Shown: piece by piece, positions 1 to 7,770 of the stretch
Position numbering within the stretch: position 1 is the stretch's first letter
Layout: each line of letters begins with the position of its first letter
Virus record (IMG/VR): IMGVR_UViG_3300046005_000805
Location: 1 to 21,240 of that record
Length of the DNA stretch: 21,240 bases
Reading direction: 5' to 3' (one strand)
Origin: a virus
Program-made: the position numbers and the translations under genes
Notes under the pieces: model-generated
Database searches by the model: none
Told to the model about the DNA's origin: nothing
The model's input: the letters and a program-made list of their open reading frames with translations, nothing else

Positions 1-2513
1 ACAGTAATAGTTGGTGCAAATGCTTCGTTTATCGTAACAGCATCCCAAAATACAGGGTTAAACAACCTTTCTCTATTCATATCAAACACCGCTAATTTAT
101 CATCCTCAATCTTCCATAGCAAGTTATATAACTGCACCTCTCCGTTTATTGTGATAATTTTATTCTCTTTTATGATTGTCATATTAATCGGATCGTACTT
201 TTCCTCTGCTTTAATGTTTAACTCCTTAGATAAAACATCCCACTTCATATTCACTGGGTATATTTTAATTACTCTATCGTTGTTATCAATACATCGTATA
301 AACCCTCTTTTTGACCTAATCTGTTTTGTCAATTCTAAGTAGTCCTCAAACTCTACATTGGCAAATATAATGTCATTATATAATATAGGACTTAGTATAA
401 TTCCACTTGGTACTATCGACTGATTCTCTACCGTTGTTACGTCATTTGCAACTATCGTTGCCTCTCCATTGTTTTTGTAAGCGGTTGTGGTAATCGCTTT
501 TTCTTTATGGTATAGGTTACAAGTAGCTAAGTATGAGTTGTAATAGTTTAAGACATTTCTCTTTACTGAATACAAAATATTAGCAAATGTTTCAGGACTT
601 TTAATATTTGAAGTAGTGGTTATTCCCTCCGTTGTTCTACTCACATACGGTATTTGTTCTTTTGGTATCAAATAAGTATATTGCGTGAACCGTACTCCAT
701 CGTTATTGGTTGTCATTGCGCCACCACTTACCCAAGTGAGTTGCAACTCTTGCTCTGATACTTTCGATACGGTGTAAAACCCTGTATTCTTGTCGGGTGC
801 TTTTATCTCAAATGGCGTTCCCTCGAATACTCCTATAATTTTAAAGTTTAATGTTTCGTTGGATCGTAATATCAATTTAGAAGTACCTGTATTCCATTCG
901 TGATTCAACTCCGATGCTTCGGTATAACTCAAATCATTTTCATTTTTCACACAATCCAAAGCAAATAAATCACTATCGTTTTGGTAGGCTGTTCCGGTTG
1001 TTATTTCAATAGATTTCTTCCTTGCTTCATCTATCAAGAAACTATCTCTAATCCACTCAACCATTACCGCTTTAGTATTTTCAACCATTTTATTCCCCAA
1101 TAACATTGTAGTTTCTCCGTGTATAGTATCATCACTATTAGGTTGCTCGTTTTCTTTGAGTGCCTGGTAGGCTTTGTATTTAAAGTTAAAGGTATTAATG
1201 GAATGTTTTTCATTGAATTTCTTTGAAAATTGCGAGAATTGTGTATTGTCAAAAAACCCACATTCAGTATTAGTGTAAAAATCAGGATACGTTCCAAAGA
1301 ACACCCTATCATTCACTTCATAACTTGCATTATGTTCTGTTAATGATTCCTCTACATCGTCTAGGCTTATCTCAAATGGCTTATCTGTAATAGAACGAAG
1401 TAAGTTACCATTCAATAAAAACGTGTCGTAAAACTCCCCATTCGGCTCGTATCTCGGTGCTAATACATTCAATCCTGCATACGATTTTATTATTTGTTTC
1501 TGTACATCATTCAATCGTACTGCTTTTGTAATTGAATTGTAAGCGGTGCTTTCGGCTGTGATTGATATTTGACAAGTATTTACTATCGCTGTTATTTTGT
1601 AAGCTAAAATTTGACCTATAAACAAATAAATCCAGATGCTTTCCCCTCTTTTTAATTCAGGAATATCAATAATTGTATTTATATTAAACTCTACACTCTC
1701 GCCATTTTTTATTAATACATTTCTAATATCAGCAATTAGTTCACTTGTGGCATAAGTAAGCCCTTTTTTAATATCTAAATGAATACCTAAATTAGAATCT
1801 CCTGTACCTGTTTCCTGTGTTATGATTCCTTTTAAGTTAGATATATTTATTCTTAAACTCCTAATATTATTTTTAGCAGTTAGCAATAAAAAATCATTCC
1901 CATTAGTGCTATTAGGAAATGAAGGAGTATAAGTATCTTCGATTTCATATTGAGTTAATGATTGTGCTACGTTTATAAAATTACCTAAATTAGTTGTTGT
2001 AACTGTATTTACTATTTGTTGCTCCCATTTACTTTCTTGAAACACCGCTTTTGCTTTAACAAGTACATTGGTTGTTGGTGCTTTATCAATATCATTTCCG
2101 TCTAAATCCTTATCGCTAAACATATCCACTTTTACCTTGCTACGTCTTTTTATAACCTGCAAGGAAGTATCTTGTATCACGTTGCATTTAAAGTATTGCA
2201 AATCATCGGTAATAGCAGTAGCAAAATCTAATTCGCCTACTATATTTTCTATTCCATTTATTTCTATAATTAGGTTTACTTTAGATTCAAACCCGAATCT
2301 GTGATAGTAGTATAAAAGTTTATACAAGTAATGGTCACGGTAGTAGCTAAACTCAAATTGTGATTCCCCTCCTGCAAAAGATATATCTCTACCGTATCCT
2401 TTCTCTTTTTGGCGAAGTTCAAAAGAGGTGCTAGACATACCAATAGGTTCGGATATCTCTACCTTTCCAAAACCATCCGATAAAAAATGAAGATAAAATT
2501 TTGCGTTTTCCAT
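1..2513 (-). CDS. Large tail-associated structural protein, 3' part outside the window
   Basis: The reading frame starts at an ATG at 2513 (MENAKFYLHFLSDGFGKVEI) and stays open for 837 codons to the left edge, so it is a partial gene whose C-terminus is missing. I do not recognise a catalytic motif. The sequence is beta-rich and mixed, with no signal peptide or membrane segment, as expected for a virion protein. It is the next late gene after the tape measure gene in transcription order, where siphoviruses usually encode distal tail, tail-tip or baseplate proteins, so a tail-tip or minor tail role is inferred from position. It has its own promoter and hairpin leader just upstream (2525-2574). 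It is separated from the tape measure gene by a plus-strand methyltransferase/HNH unit. Confidence 0.7.
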   Translation of the reverse strand, partial: MENAKFYLHFLSDGFGKVEISEPIGMSSTSFELRQKEKGYGRDISFAGGESQFEFSYYRDHYLYKLLYYYHRFGFESKVNLIIEINGIENIVGELDFATAITDDLQYFKCNVIQDTSLQVIKRRSKVKVDMFSDKDLDGNDIDKAPTTNVLVKAKAVFQESKWEQQIVNTVTTTNLGNFINVAQSLTQYEIEDTYTPSFPNSTNGNDFLLLTAKNNIRSLRINISNLKGIITQETGTGDSNLGIHLDIKKGLTYATSELIADIRNVLIKNGESVEFNINTIIDIPELKRGESIWIYLFIGQILAYKITAIVNTCQISITAESTAYNSITKAVRLNDVQKQIIKSYAGLNVLAPRYEPNGEFYDTFLLNGNLLRSITDKPFEISLDDVEESLTEHNASYEVNDRVFFGTYPDFYTNTECGFFDNTQFSQFSKKFNEKHSINTFNFKYKAYQALKENEQPNSDDTIHGETTMLLGNKMVENTKAVMVEWIRDSFLIDEARKKSIEITTGTAYQNDSDLFALDCVKNENDLSYTEASELNHEWNTGTSKLILRSNETLNFKIIGVFEGTPFEIKAPDKNTGFYTVSKVSEQELQLTWVSGGAMTTNNDGVRFTQYTYLIPKEQIPYVSRTTEGITTTSNIKSPETFANILYSVKRNVLNYYNSYLATCNLYHKEKAITTTAYKNNGEATIVANDVTTVENQSIVPSGIILSPILYNDIIFANVEFEDYLELTKQIRSKRGFIRCIDNNDRVIKIYPVNMKWDVLSKELNIKAEEKYDPINMTIIKENKIITINGEVQLYNLLWKIEDDKLAVFDMNRERLFNPVFWDAVTINEAFAPTIT

Positions 2514-2524
2514 TGCTGTTTTAA

Positions 2525-2574
2525 TAAAAAATGCAATCCTTTTTTGGGATTGCATTACATTCATTACAAAAGTA
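2525..2574 (-). promoter_or_regulatory. Late promoter with promoter-proximal hairpin and U-tract (copy 1)
   Basis: On the minus strand the -7-like element TACTTTTG lies at 2574-2567. It is followed by TAATGAATGTAATGC and then a 9-bp hairpin (2547-2555 paired with 2531-2539, 7-nt loop) ending in a run of T. The start codon of the tail gene is at 2513. The same order and much of the same sequence recur at 7071-7119 and 9062-9111. Because the terminator-like hairpin lies after the promoter, it may act as an attenuator or as a 5' stabilising structure. The function is inference. Confidence 0.6.
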
Positions 2575-2606
2575 CATAATATTTTTTTTATTAATTACTT
2601 TATTTG

Positions 2607-2614
2607 TATATTTG
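2607..2614 (+). promoter_or_regulatory. Promoter (TATATTTG) of the methyltransferase/HNH unit
   Basis: TATATTTG matches the Bacteroidota -7 consensus TAnnTTTG and lies in the string TTTGTATATTTGTAT. That string precedes all three plus-strand units (also 7155-7162 and 16066-16073). The structured leader begins 4 nt later, so the transcript should start at or near the first stem. No clear -33 element was assigned. Confidence 0.65.
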
Positions 2615-2617
2615 TAT

Positions 2618-2703
2618 CGCAATCCATCACTTGCGGTTAAGATATTGCTTTCATTAGCAACCGAGAAACCCTTTAGAGTGTGATGGCTTTAAGGGGTTTT
2701 CTC
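2618..2703 (+). ncRNA. Kissing-hairpin RNA leader, copy 1 (candidate new structured RNA)
   Basis: Stem P1 is CGCAA (2618-2622) with TTGCG (2631-2635) around the 8-nt loop TCCATCAC. The loop segment CCATCAC (2624-2630) is perfectly complementary to GTGATGG (2680-2686). That target lies inside the loop of stem P2, formed by GAGAAACCCTT (2663-2673) and AAGGGGTTTTCTC (2691-2703, one bulge and one extra G). This copy has an extra hairpin, TTGCT/AGCAA (2645-2660), between P1 and P2 that the other copies lack. The linker TTTAGAG (2672-2678) before the target segment is shared with copy 3. The leader ends 19 nt before the methyltransferase ATG. Pairing was worked out by eye; the role is unknown. Confidence 0.7.
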
Positions 2704-2722
2704 ATTTATAACATTTAATATT

Positions 2723-3427
2723 ATGAGTTTAACAATCACAAACGAGGATAATATGGAGCTAATGGCTCGTTATCCTGACAATTATTTTGATTTAACAATA
2801 ACATCACCTCCTTATAATTTAGGTGAAAAACATCATACAGGAAATAAAAGATTTAAAGCCTATGATGGTTTTATTGACGATATGCCTGAGGAAGAATATC
2901 AAAAACAACAAATAAAAGTTTTAAATGAAATATTCAGAATAACCAAAGAAGGAGGAAGTTTAATGTATAACCATAAAAACAGAATAAAAAATGGTAAGCA
3001 AATAACACCTTATGAATGGATTTTAAAAACTGAATGGACTATAAAGCAGGAAGTTGTTTGGTTTAATAGAAGTCAAAATTTTGATAAATGTAGGTTTTAT
3101 CCAATGACAGAAAGAATATATTGGTTATCAAAAGGAGAAAAAACAGAATTTTATAACGAAATAAATCAACACGATTTATTAAAAGACACAGCAGAAGGAA
3201 CAAACAAAGAGCATAAAAGAGCGTTTCCTTTGTCTTTAGCAGAAAGATTAATAATGTGTTTTCCTAATTCTAAAAATATTTTAGACCCATATACAGGTAG
3301 CGGAACTACTGCAATAGCATCTCACAATCTTAATAAAGATTTTGTTGGATGTGAATTATCTAAAAAAGCATACGACAAAGCGATGCAAAGGATTACAAAT
3401 CATACTAATCAAACTAAACTGTTTTAA
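2723..3427 (+). CDS. DNA methyltransferase of the N4-cytosine/N6-adenine type
   Basis: This 234-residue protein would methylate an exocyclic amino group of cytosine or adenine in DNA, using S-adenosylmethionine. The catalytic motif TSPPYNLG is near the N-terminus (about residues 27-34). The SAM-binding motif DPYTGSGTT is near the C-terminus (about residues 188-196), followed by GCELS. This order is that of beta-class enzymes in the N6/N4 methylase family. An SPPY core is commonly found in N4-cytosine enzymes, but the target base cannot be set from this alone. It is the first gene after leader copy 1 and is followed 2 nt later by an HNH endonuclease gene, so both are probably on one transcript. 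It may protect phage DNA from host or self-encoded nucleases; that is inference. Confidence 0.88.
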   Translation: MSLTITNEDNMELMARYPDNYFDLTITSPPYNLGEKHHTGNKRFKAYDGFIDDMPEEEYQKQQIKVLNEIFRITKEGGSLMYNHKNRIKNGKQITPYEWILKTEWTIKQEVVWFNRSQNFDKCRFYPMTERIYWLSKGEKTEFYNEINQHDLLKDTAEGTNKEHKRAFPLSLAERLIMCFPNSKNILDPYTGSGTTAIASHNLNKDFVGCELSKKAYDKAMQRITNHTNQTKLF

Positions 3428-3429
3428 TT

Positions 3430-3951
3430 ATGGAAAATATAGAAATTTGGAAAGACATTGAAAATTATGAATATTATAAAATTAGCAATTTAGGCAGAGT
3501 AAAAAGTTTAAGTAGAAATAGAAGATGTGGAAAAATATTTTATATAACAAAAGAAATGATATTAAAGCCTACACTCGGACAGAATGGATATTTCTATATT
3601 ACTTCTTTAAAAAACACAATTCATAGATTAATAGCTATATCGTTTATACCAAACCCACACAATTATCCTTGCGTAAATCACATTAACGGAATTAAAACCG
3701 ATAATCGAGTTGAAAATCTTGAATGGTGTACTTATTCTCAAAACAATAAACACGCTTACGATACGAAATTAAAAATTCCACACGAAAGACAAGGAACTTC
3801 TAATCCTTGTTCAAAGTTAACAGAAAAAGAAGTTTTAGAAATAAGAGAAATTGGGAACAAATTATCTACTGTAAAACTAGGAAATATTTATAATATTCAT
3901 CCAAGTATGATTTCTTTAATATTAAAAAGAAAAAACTGGACACATATATAG
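3430..3951 (+). CDS. NUMOD4-HNH homing-type endonuclease, copy 1
   Basis: A 173-residue endonuclease. The N-terminal NUMOD4-like DNA-binding segment (EIWKDIENYEYYKISNLGRV, about residues 5-24) is followed by an HNH core with IHRLIA (H65) and VNHINGIKTDNRVENLEW (H84, N92, N96). A C-terminal helix-turn-helix-like part (about residues 125-173) starts with the SKLTEKEVLEIR segment shared by the family. It probably cuts or nicks a specific DNA site and so spreads its own unit. Unlike the other two copies it has no leader of its own, but follows the methyltransferase gene by 2 nt. Its stop codon directly abuts the stop codon of the convergent tape measure gene (3952), with no terminator visible, so its transcript may run antisense into that gene. 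Confidence 0.9.
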   Translation: MENIEIWKDIENYEYYKISNLGRVKSLSRNRRCGKIFYITKEMILKPTLGQNGYFYITSLKNTIHRLIAISFIPNPHNYPCVNHINGIKTDNRVENLEWCTYSQNNKHAYDTKLKIPHERQGTSNPCSKLTEKEVLEIREIGNKLSTVKLGNIYNIHPSMISLILKRKNWTHI

Positions 3952-6900
3952 TCAGACTTTTAAACCTACACCGCTCACACGATTACTTAGGAATATTGTT
4001 TTTGAGTGACCGTTTGTTATGATGTGCTGTAACCCATTTTTGTCTATGATAGTACTTTGCATTGGCATTGCTCCTAATGTTTCCATTAAGGCTTCTTTCA
4101 TATCCGATTTACTCATTCCACTATTCACTACTACTTTAGGTGCATTCCCTATTCCATTATCAGTTAATATTGAGTTTAGGTTATCATCAAACATCATTTT
4201 CTTGGTTTGTTGCGCTGTATAAACCTTATCTCCTTTCTCCATCATTGTCAGTTTCGCTCCTTTGTTTGTTCCAAAGTCCTTGATGTGTCCTTCTTTATCT
4301 GTTACAAGTTCAGCTCCACGTTCATTTGTCCAAGCTAATCCTGCTTCGGCATTGTCAGTACCTCTCCAATATTGCGGTACTTTTTGAGCAGCTACCATCG
4401 CAAGTTGTATTGCTCCCATTGCAGCTACCGCAATAGCTAATGGCGATGCAAAGAACCCGCCTTTACCTAATGTTGCCATTACCGCTTGTGCTGTATCCAT
4501 AGCAATATTAAACATTGCTTGTTGTTTTTTTGCTTTTGCTTCCCTTTGCTGAATTTGTTTATGTTTCTTTTCGTAATCCTCTTCAATCTTTGCTTTAGCA
4601 GTAGTGCTATCTCCAGCAAACTGTAAAGCTACTGTTTTTTGATCCTCTAATCTTTTATATTCAGCTTCAAACCTTGCCTGTGATTGTTGATTCAAGAAAT
4701 TATACATATCCTGCATAACAGTTGTAACGGCAAGTGCATAATCTTTCCAATGATCCTCATCCGTTTTAAGCCTATCAAACAAAGTGTTTCCGTCTTTATC
4801 TTCTCCTAACAAGAAATCAAAAGTATCTGTAAACCCCATTTTATCAGCAAAATCTCCAGCAAACATATTAAAAGCATCACTAATAGCTTTTTGAGTTTTC
4901 TTTAATTCTTCAAGTCTAACTCTATCTGCTTCTTCTGCTTCTTTCAACTGCTCTTTAGTCCACATTCCTGTTGCAGTAAAAGTTTTATCCCCTACGGCAT
5001 CACTCATTTCTTTATAGAAATCTTTATAAAATGATACTACTCGTTTTTGATTAGATTGCAAAACATCTCCTTGTGCTTTAAACTCTACGTTTTCTGCAAT
5101 TCCTATTAATCTTCCATCACCGTTAGACTGTCTTTTAGCTTCTTTTAATTTGATTTTATTAATATCATTTTCAGCTAATGCTAATTTCATTGATAACTGA
5201 ATTTTTTGCTCTATACTACCTTTAAAAGTGTCTAATTCATCTTCTATCAATTCTTTTTTTCTTTCAGCATTTGATAACGCTAAATCATAATCTATTTTAG
5301 CTGACTTTTCAATAGCATCTAATCTTTCTTTTTCAGCTTTTTCTCTTGCTTTTCTTTGTGCTTCTGTTTCTACTACCGCTGGTTTTTTCTTAACTTCTTG
5401 TGGGTTTAAAACGCTATTTATTTTTTTCATAGCACCCTCAAGTTGACCTAATTCTTGATTTAATTTTTCAATATCTTCACCTGTATTTGAAAATGGATTT
5501 ATTTCACTAAAAAAACCTTCTTTTGCGAATTTTTTATTTAATTCTGTTATTTTTGCTGCTATTTTTACCGACCCAGCATACATAAAATCAAAATCCTCTT
5601 TTAGTTTTTCTTTTGATTTCCCTTTCGTTGTATAAAAATCAGCACCAACTATTTTACCCTCTTCTCTTGCTGTTCCATGTAATTTTTTCCATTCTGTATT
5701 GTATCTTGTAAGATAGTCTAAAGCGACTTTTAAACCACCCGCTAATGCTCCTAAAAATACACTTAAACCACCTGTTTTACTTTCATTCATTGAACGAACT
5801 AAATCAGTCCAACTATTTTTCAATCGGTTTTGAGCAGCTTGTAAGGTTTCAACCTTATCCACCATCTCTATTCCGTACAACTTCTCTAAATTCTTAACAA
5901 TCAATGGTACATACGTAGCACTATCAATAGCACCTCGCTTCATTTCTACCAATAACATTTTCTCTGCCTCTTGTATCGTCTTAATAGCAGGGTGTAAGTC
6001 CATATACGCCATTGCAGCAGCACGTATAGCACCCGGCATAGAGTTACCTAATTGTTTTTTCAACTCCTCACTCGTTACAATACCTTTAGACATCATTTGC
6101 TCAAAGGCATAAAACGCTGCACTTTGTTTCTCTAATGACAATCCCATTACCGCACCTGCCTTAGCAATTCCCTCAAAGGTTGTTTTGATTTCAGCAGTAC
6201 TCATAAGTCCTTTCGCTGCTGTATAGAAGTACGTGTATTGCTCGGTCAAAGTCTTAATCTCCACACCCCATTTTTCAGCAGTTGCAGTTACAAAGGCTTG
6301 GTTACTCGCAAACTCATCTTGCGTACCCGACACCATTTTAAGTGCTAAGTCTAATGATTGTAATGCTTTGGTAGTTTCGTAAATGTTTTTAGCAATATCA
6401 ATAGCAAGGTAAATCCCTGTTCCTACTCCAAAAGCAGTCATTAAGTTACCTACACTTGTTGCTAATCCGTTTATTTTACGGTTAGCATCGCTAAATCTAC
6501 CCACCGCTTTATCTGCAGCAGCTACTTTTTTGTTAAGTACATCAAACTCTTGTTGTGCTTTGCGTATTTCAGCGTTTGATGCTTTTTCAGAAGCAATTAA
6601 GTCTTGAAGTTTGTTTTTAGCTTTCTCCCTATTTGCAGTAAGTTGTACGTAGGCTCGGTTTAGTTTTTCATTGGCTAATGCTGCCTTTTGCGCTTGTGCT
6701 ATTTCTTCATTTTTCTGTTTATTCAAAGAAGCAATCATAGCTTGTTTGTCACGCATTTGCTTTAACTCTTTATCGCTTTTATAAGTTAATGCTTTATCGT
6801 TATCGGCAATTAATTTTGCCTCTTGTTCATATCTCTGTTTGTTCAAAGAAGCAATCAAAGCTAATTTTGCTCTAGTTTGTTCTAATGTAGAGTTATATTC

Positions 6901-7053
6901 TTTTTGTTTGTTATCAGCACCACTAGGAGTATTAGCAGGTTTAAAGTTGTTTATGGTTTTAATTTGGTCAGCAAGTTCCTTAACCAATGGCATTATATCA
7001 TTGATTTGCTTTTTGGTTTGTTCCGAGATAATCTCTATAAATTCGTTTGCCAT
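3952..7053 (-). CDS. Tail tape measure protein
   Basis: At 1033 residues this is the longest complete gene here. The N-terminal ~200 residues are strongly coiled-coil and charged. Residues about 215-400 match the phage tape measure domain pattern (SLDLALKMVSGTQDEF, then GLSLEKQSAAFYAFEQMMSK and ELKKQLGNSMPGAIRAAAMA). A second coiled-coil part follows, then a hydrophobic Ala/Gly-rich stretch near residues 875-905 and a C-terminal globular part. Such proteins set tail length and help DNA entry; about 1.5 Å per residue would give a tail near 150 nm. It has its own promoter and hairpin leader (7071-7119). Plus-strand HNH units flank it on both sides. Confidence 0.9.
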   Translation of the reverse strand: MANEFIEIISEQTKKQINDIMPLVKELADQIKTINNFKPANTPSGADNKQKEYNSTLEQTRAKLALIASLNKQRYEQEAKLIADNDKALTYKSDKELKQMRDKQAMIASLNKQKNEEIAQAQKAALANEKLNRAYVQLTANREKAKNKLQDLIASEKASNAEIRKAQQEFDVLNKKVAAADKAVGRFSDANRKINGLATSVGNLMTAFGVGTGIYLAIDIAKNIYETTKALQSLDLALKMVSGTQDEFASNQAFVTATAEKWGVEIKTLTEQYTYFYTAAKGLMSTAEIKTTFEGIAKAGAVMGLSLEKQSAAFYAFEQMMSKGIVTSEELKKQLGNSMPGAIRAAAMAYMDLHPAIKTIQEAEKMLLVEMKRGAIDSATYVPLIVKNLEKLYGIEMVDKVETLQAAQNRLKNSWTDLVRSMNESKTGGLSVFLGALAGGLKVALDYLTRYNTEWKKLHGTAREEGKIVGADFYTTKGKSKEKLKEDFDFMYAGSVKIAAKITELNKKFAKEGFFSEINPFSNTGEDIEKLNQELGQLEGAMKKINSVLNPQEVKKKPAVVETEAQRKAREKAEKERLDAIEKSAKIDYDLALSNAERKKELIEDELDTFKGSIEQKIQLSMKLALAENDINKIKLKEAKRQSNGDGRLIGIAENVEFKAQGDVLQSNQKRVVSFYKDFYKEMSDAVGDKTFTATGMWTKEQLKEAEEADRVRLEELKKTQKAISDAFNMFAGDFADKMGFTDTFDFLLGEDKDGNTLFDRLKTDEDHWKDYALAVTTVMQDMYNFLNQQSQARFEAEYKRLEDQKTVALQFAGDSTTAKAKIEEDYEKKHKQIQQREAKAKKQQAMFNIAMDTAQAVMATLGKGGFFASPLAIAVAAMGAIQLAMVAAQKVPQYWRGTDNAEAGLAWTNERGAELVTDKEGHIKDFGTNKGAKLTMMEKGDKVYTAQQTKKMMFDDNLNSILTDNGIGNAPKVVVNSGMSKSDMKEALMETLGAMPMQSTIIDKNGLQHIITNGHSKTIFLSNRVSGVGLKV

Positions 7054-7070
7054 AACTTATATGTTTAAAA

Positions 7071-7119
7071 TAAAAAATGCAACTCTTGTTGGAGTTGCAT
7101 TACATTCAGTACAAATATA
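7071..7119 (-). promoter_or_regulatory. Late promoter with promoter-proximal hairpin and U-tract (copy 2)
   Basis: On the minus strand TATATTTG (7119-7112) is followed by TACTGAATGTAATGC and a 9-bp hairpin (7092-7100 with 7077-7085, loop TTGTTG on the plus strand) and T6. The tape measure ATG is at 7053. Stem bases differ from those of the copies at 2531-2555 and 9069-9092, yet pairing is kept, while the flanking GAATGTAATGC is the same. Confidence 0.62.
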
Positions 7120-7136
7120 GTAATTATATTTGTACT
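7108..7136. repeat. Perfect 12-bp inverted repeat forming back-to-back promoters
   Basis: AGTACAAATATA (7108-7119) and TATATTTGTACT (7125-7136) are perfect reverse complements separated by GTAAT. Each arm contains a TATATTTG -7 element pointing outward, leftward to the tape measure gene and rightward to the HNH unit. The symmetry could be an operator as well as a divergent promoter pair. Confidence 0.6.
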
Positions 7137-7154
7137 ATGTATTATTTTTTTTTG

Positions 7155-7162
7155 TATATTTG
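7155..7162 (+). promoter_or_regulatory. Promoter (TATATTTG) of the second HNH unit
   Basis: This is the same TTTGTATATTTGTAT string as in the other two units, immediately before leader copy 2. A second rightward TATATTTG lies 30 bp upstream at 7126-7133, so the unit may have tandem promoters. Confidence 0.65.
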
Positions 7163-7163
7163 T

Positions 7164-7243
7164 ATTGTCGAGGTCAAGCGATAAAACAATTTAATAAAAT
7201 TCCCGATTATTAAGGACTTGACCCCTTTTTATTCGGGTTTTTT
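7164..7243 (+). ncRNA. Kissing-hairpin RNA leader, copy 2 (candidate new structured RNA)
   Basis: P1 pairs ATTGT (7164-7168) with ACAAT (7186-7190) and CG (7169-7170) with CG (7179-7180), leaving a bulge on the 3' side, around the 8-nt loop AGGTCAAG. The loop segment GGTCAAG (7172-7178) is perfectly complementary to CTTGACC (7217-7223). That target lies in the loop of P2: CCCGATTA (7202-7209) with TATTCGGG (7230-7237), one mismatch. P2 is followed by T6 (7238-7243), giving it the look of an intrinsic terminator, and the HNH ATG follows 5 nt later at 7249. There is no Shine-Dalgarno site. Confidence 0.72.
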
Positions 7244-7248
7244 GTATT

Positions 7249-7770
7249 ATGGAAATTTGGAAAGACGTTGTAGGGTATGAAGGTTTATATCAGGTATCTA
7301 ATTTAGGAAATGTTAAAAGATTGTCAGTTAACAAATTGAATGGTCGTTTTTTTAGTATTTGTAAAGAAAAAATATTAAAAGATAAAAAAAATAAATATGG
7401 ATATGTAAACATTACTTTAACTAATGACGGAAATGTAAAAACATTTTTATCACACAGGCTAGTCGCTATAGCTTTTATACCTAATCTAAAAAACAAACCT
7501 TGTGTTAATCACATTAATGGAATTAAATACGACAATCGTGTTGAAAACTTGGAGTGGGTAACAGCAAAAGAAAACACCAAACACGCTTATGATACTGGAT
7601 TACAAAAATCAGTTAAGGGAGAATTACATTGTCAATCTATACTAACTGAAAAAAAAGTTTTAGAAATTAGAGCGAGTAATTTAAAACAAAAAGATTTAGC
7701 AGTTATTTATAATGTTGGGTACAAGTTAATAAGTCAAATAAAATTAAGAAAAACTTGGAAACACATTTAA
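7249..7770 (+). CDS. NUMOD4-HNH homing-type endonuclease, copy 2
   Basis: A 173-residue relative of the other two HNH proteins. It starts EIWKDVVGYEGLYQVSNLG (NUMOD4, about residues 2-20), then LSHRLVAIAFIP (H69) and VNHINGIKYDNRVENLEW (H88, N96, N100). The C-terminal part contains LTEKKVLEIRASNLKQKDLA, a helix-turn-helix-like segment probably used for DNA recognition. It has its own promoter and kissing-hairpin leader. Its stop codon overlaps, on the opposite strand, the stop codon of the convergent late gene ending at 7767, a very tight fit suggesting precise insertion between two late genes. Confidence 0.9.
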   Translation: MEIWKDVVGYEGLYQVSNLGNVKRLSVNKLNGRFFSICKEKILKDKKNKYGYVNITLTNDGNVKTFLSHRLVAIAFIPNLKNKPCVNHINGIKYDNRVENLEWVTAKENTKHAYDTGLQKSVKGELHCQSILTEKKVLEIRASNLKQKDLAVIYNVGYKLISQIKLRKTWKHI

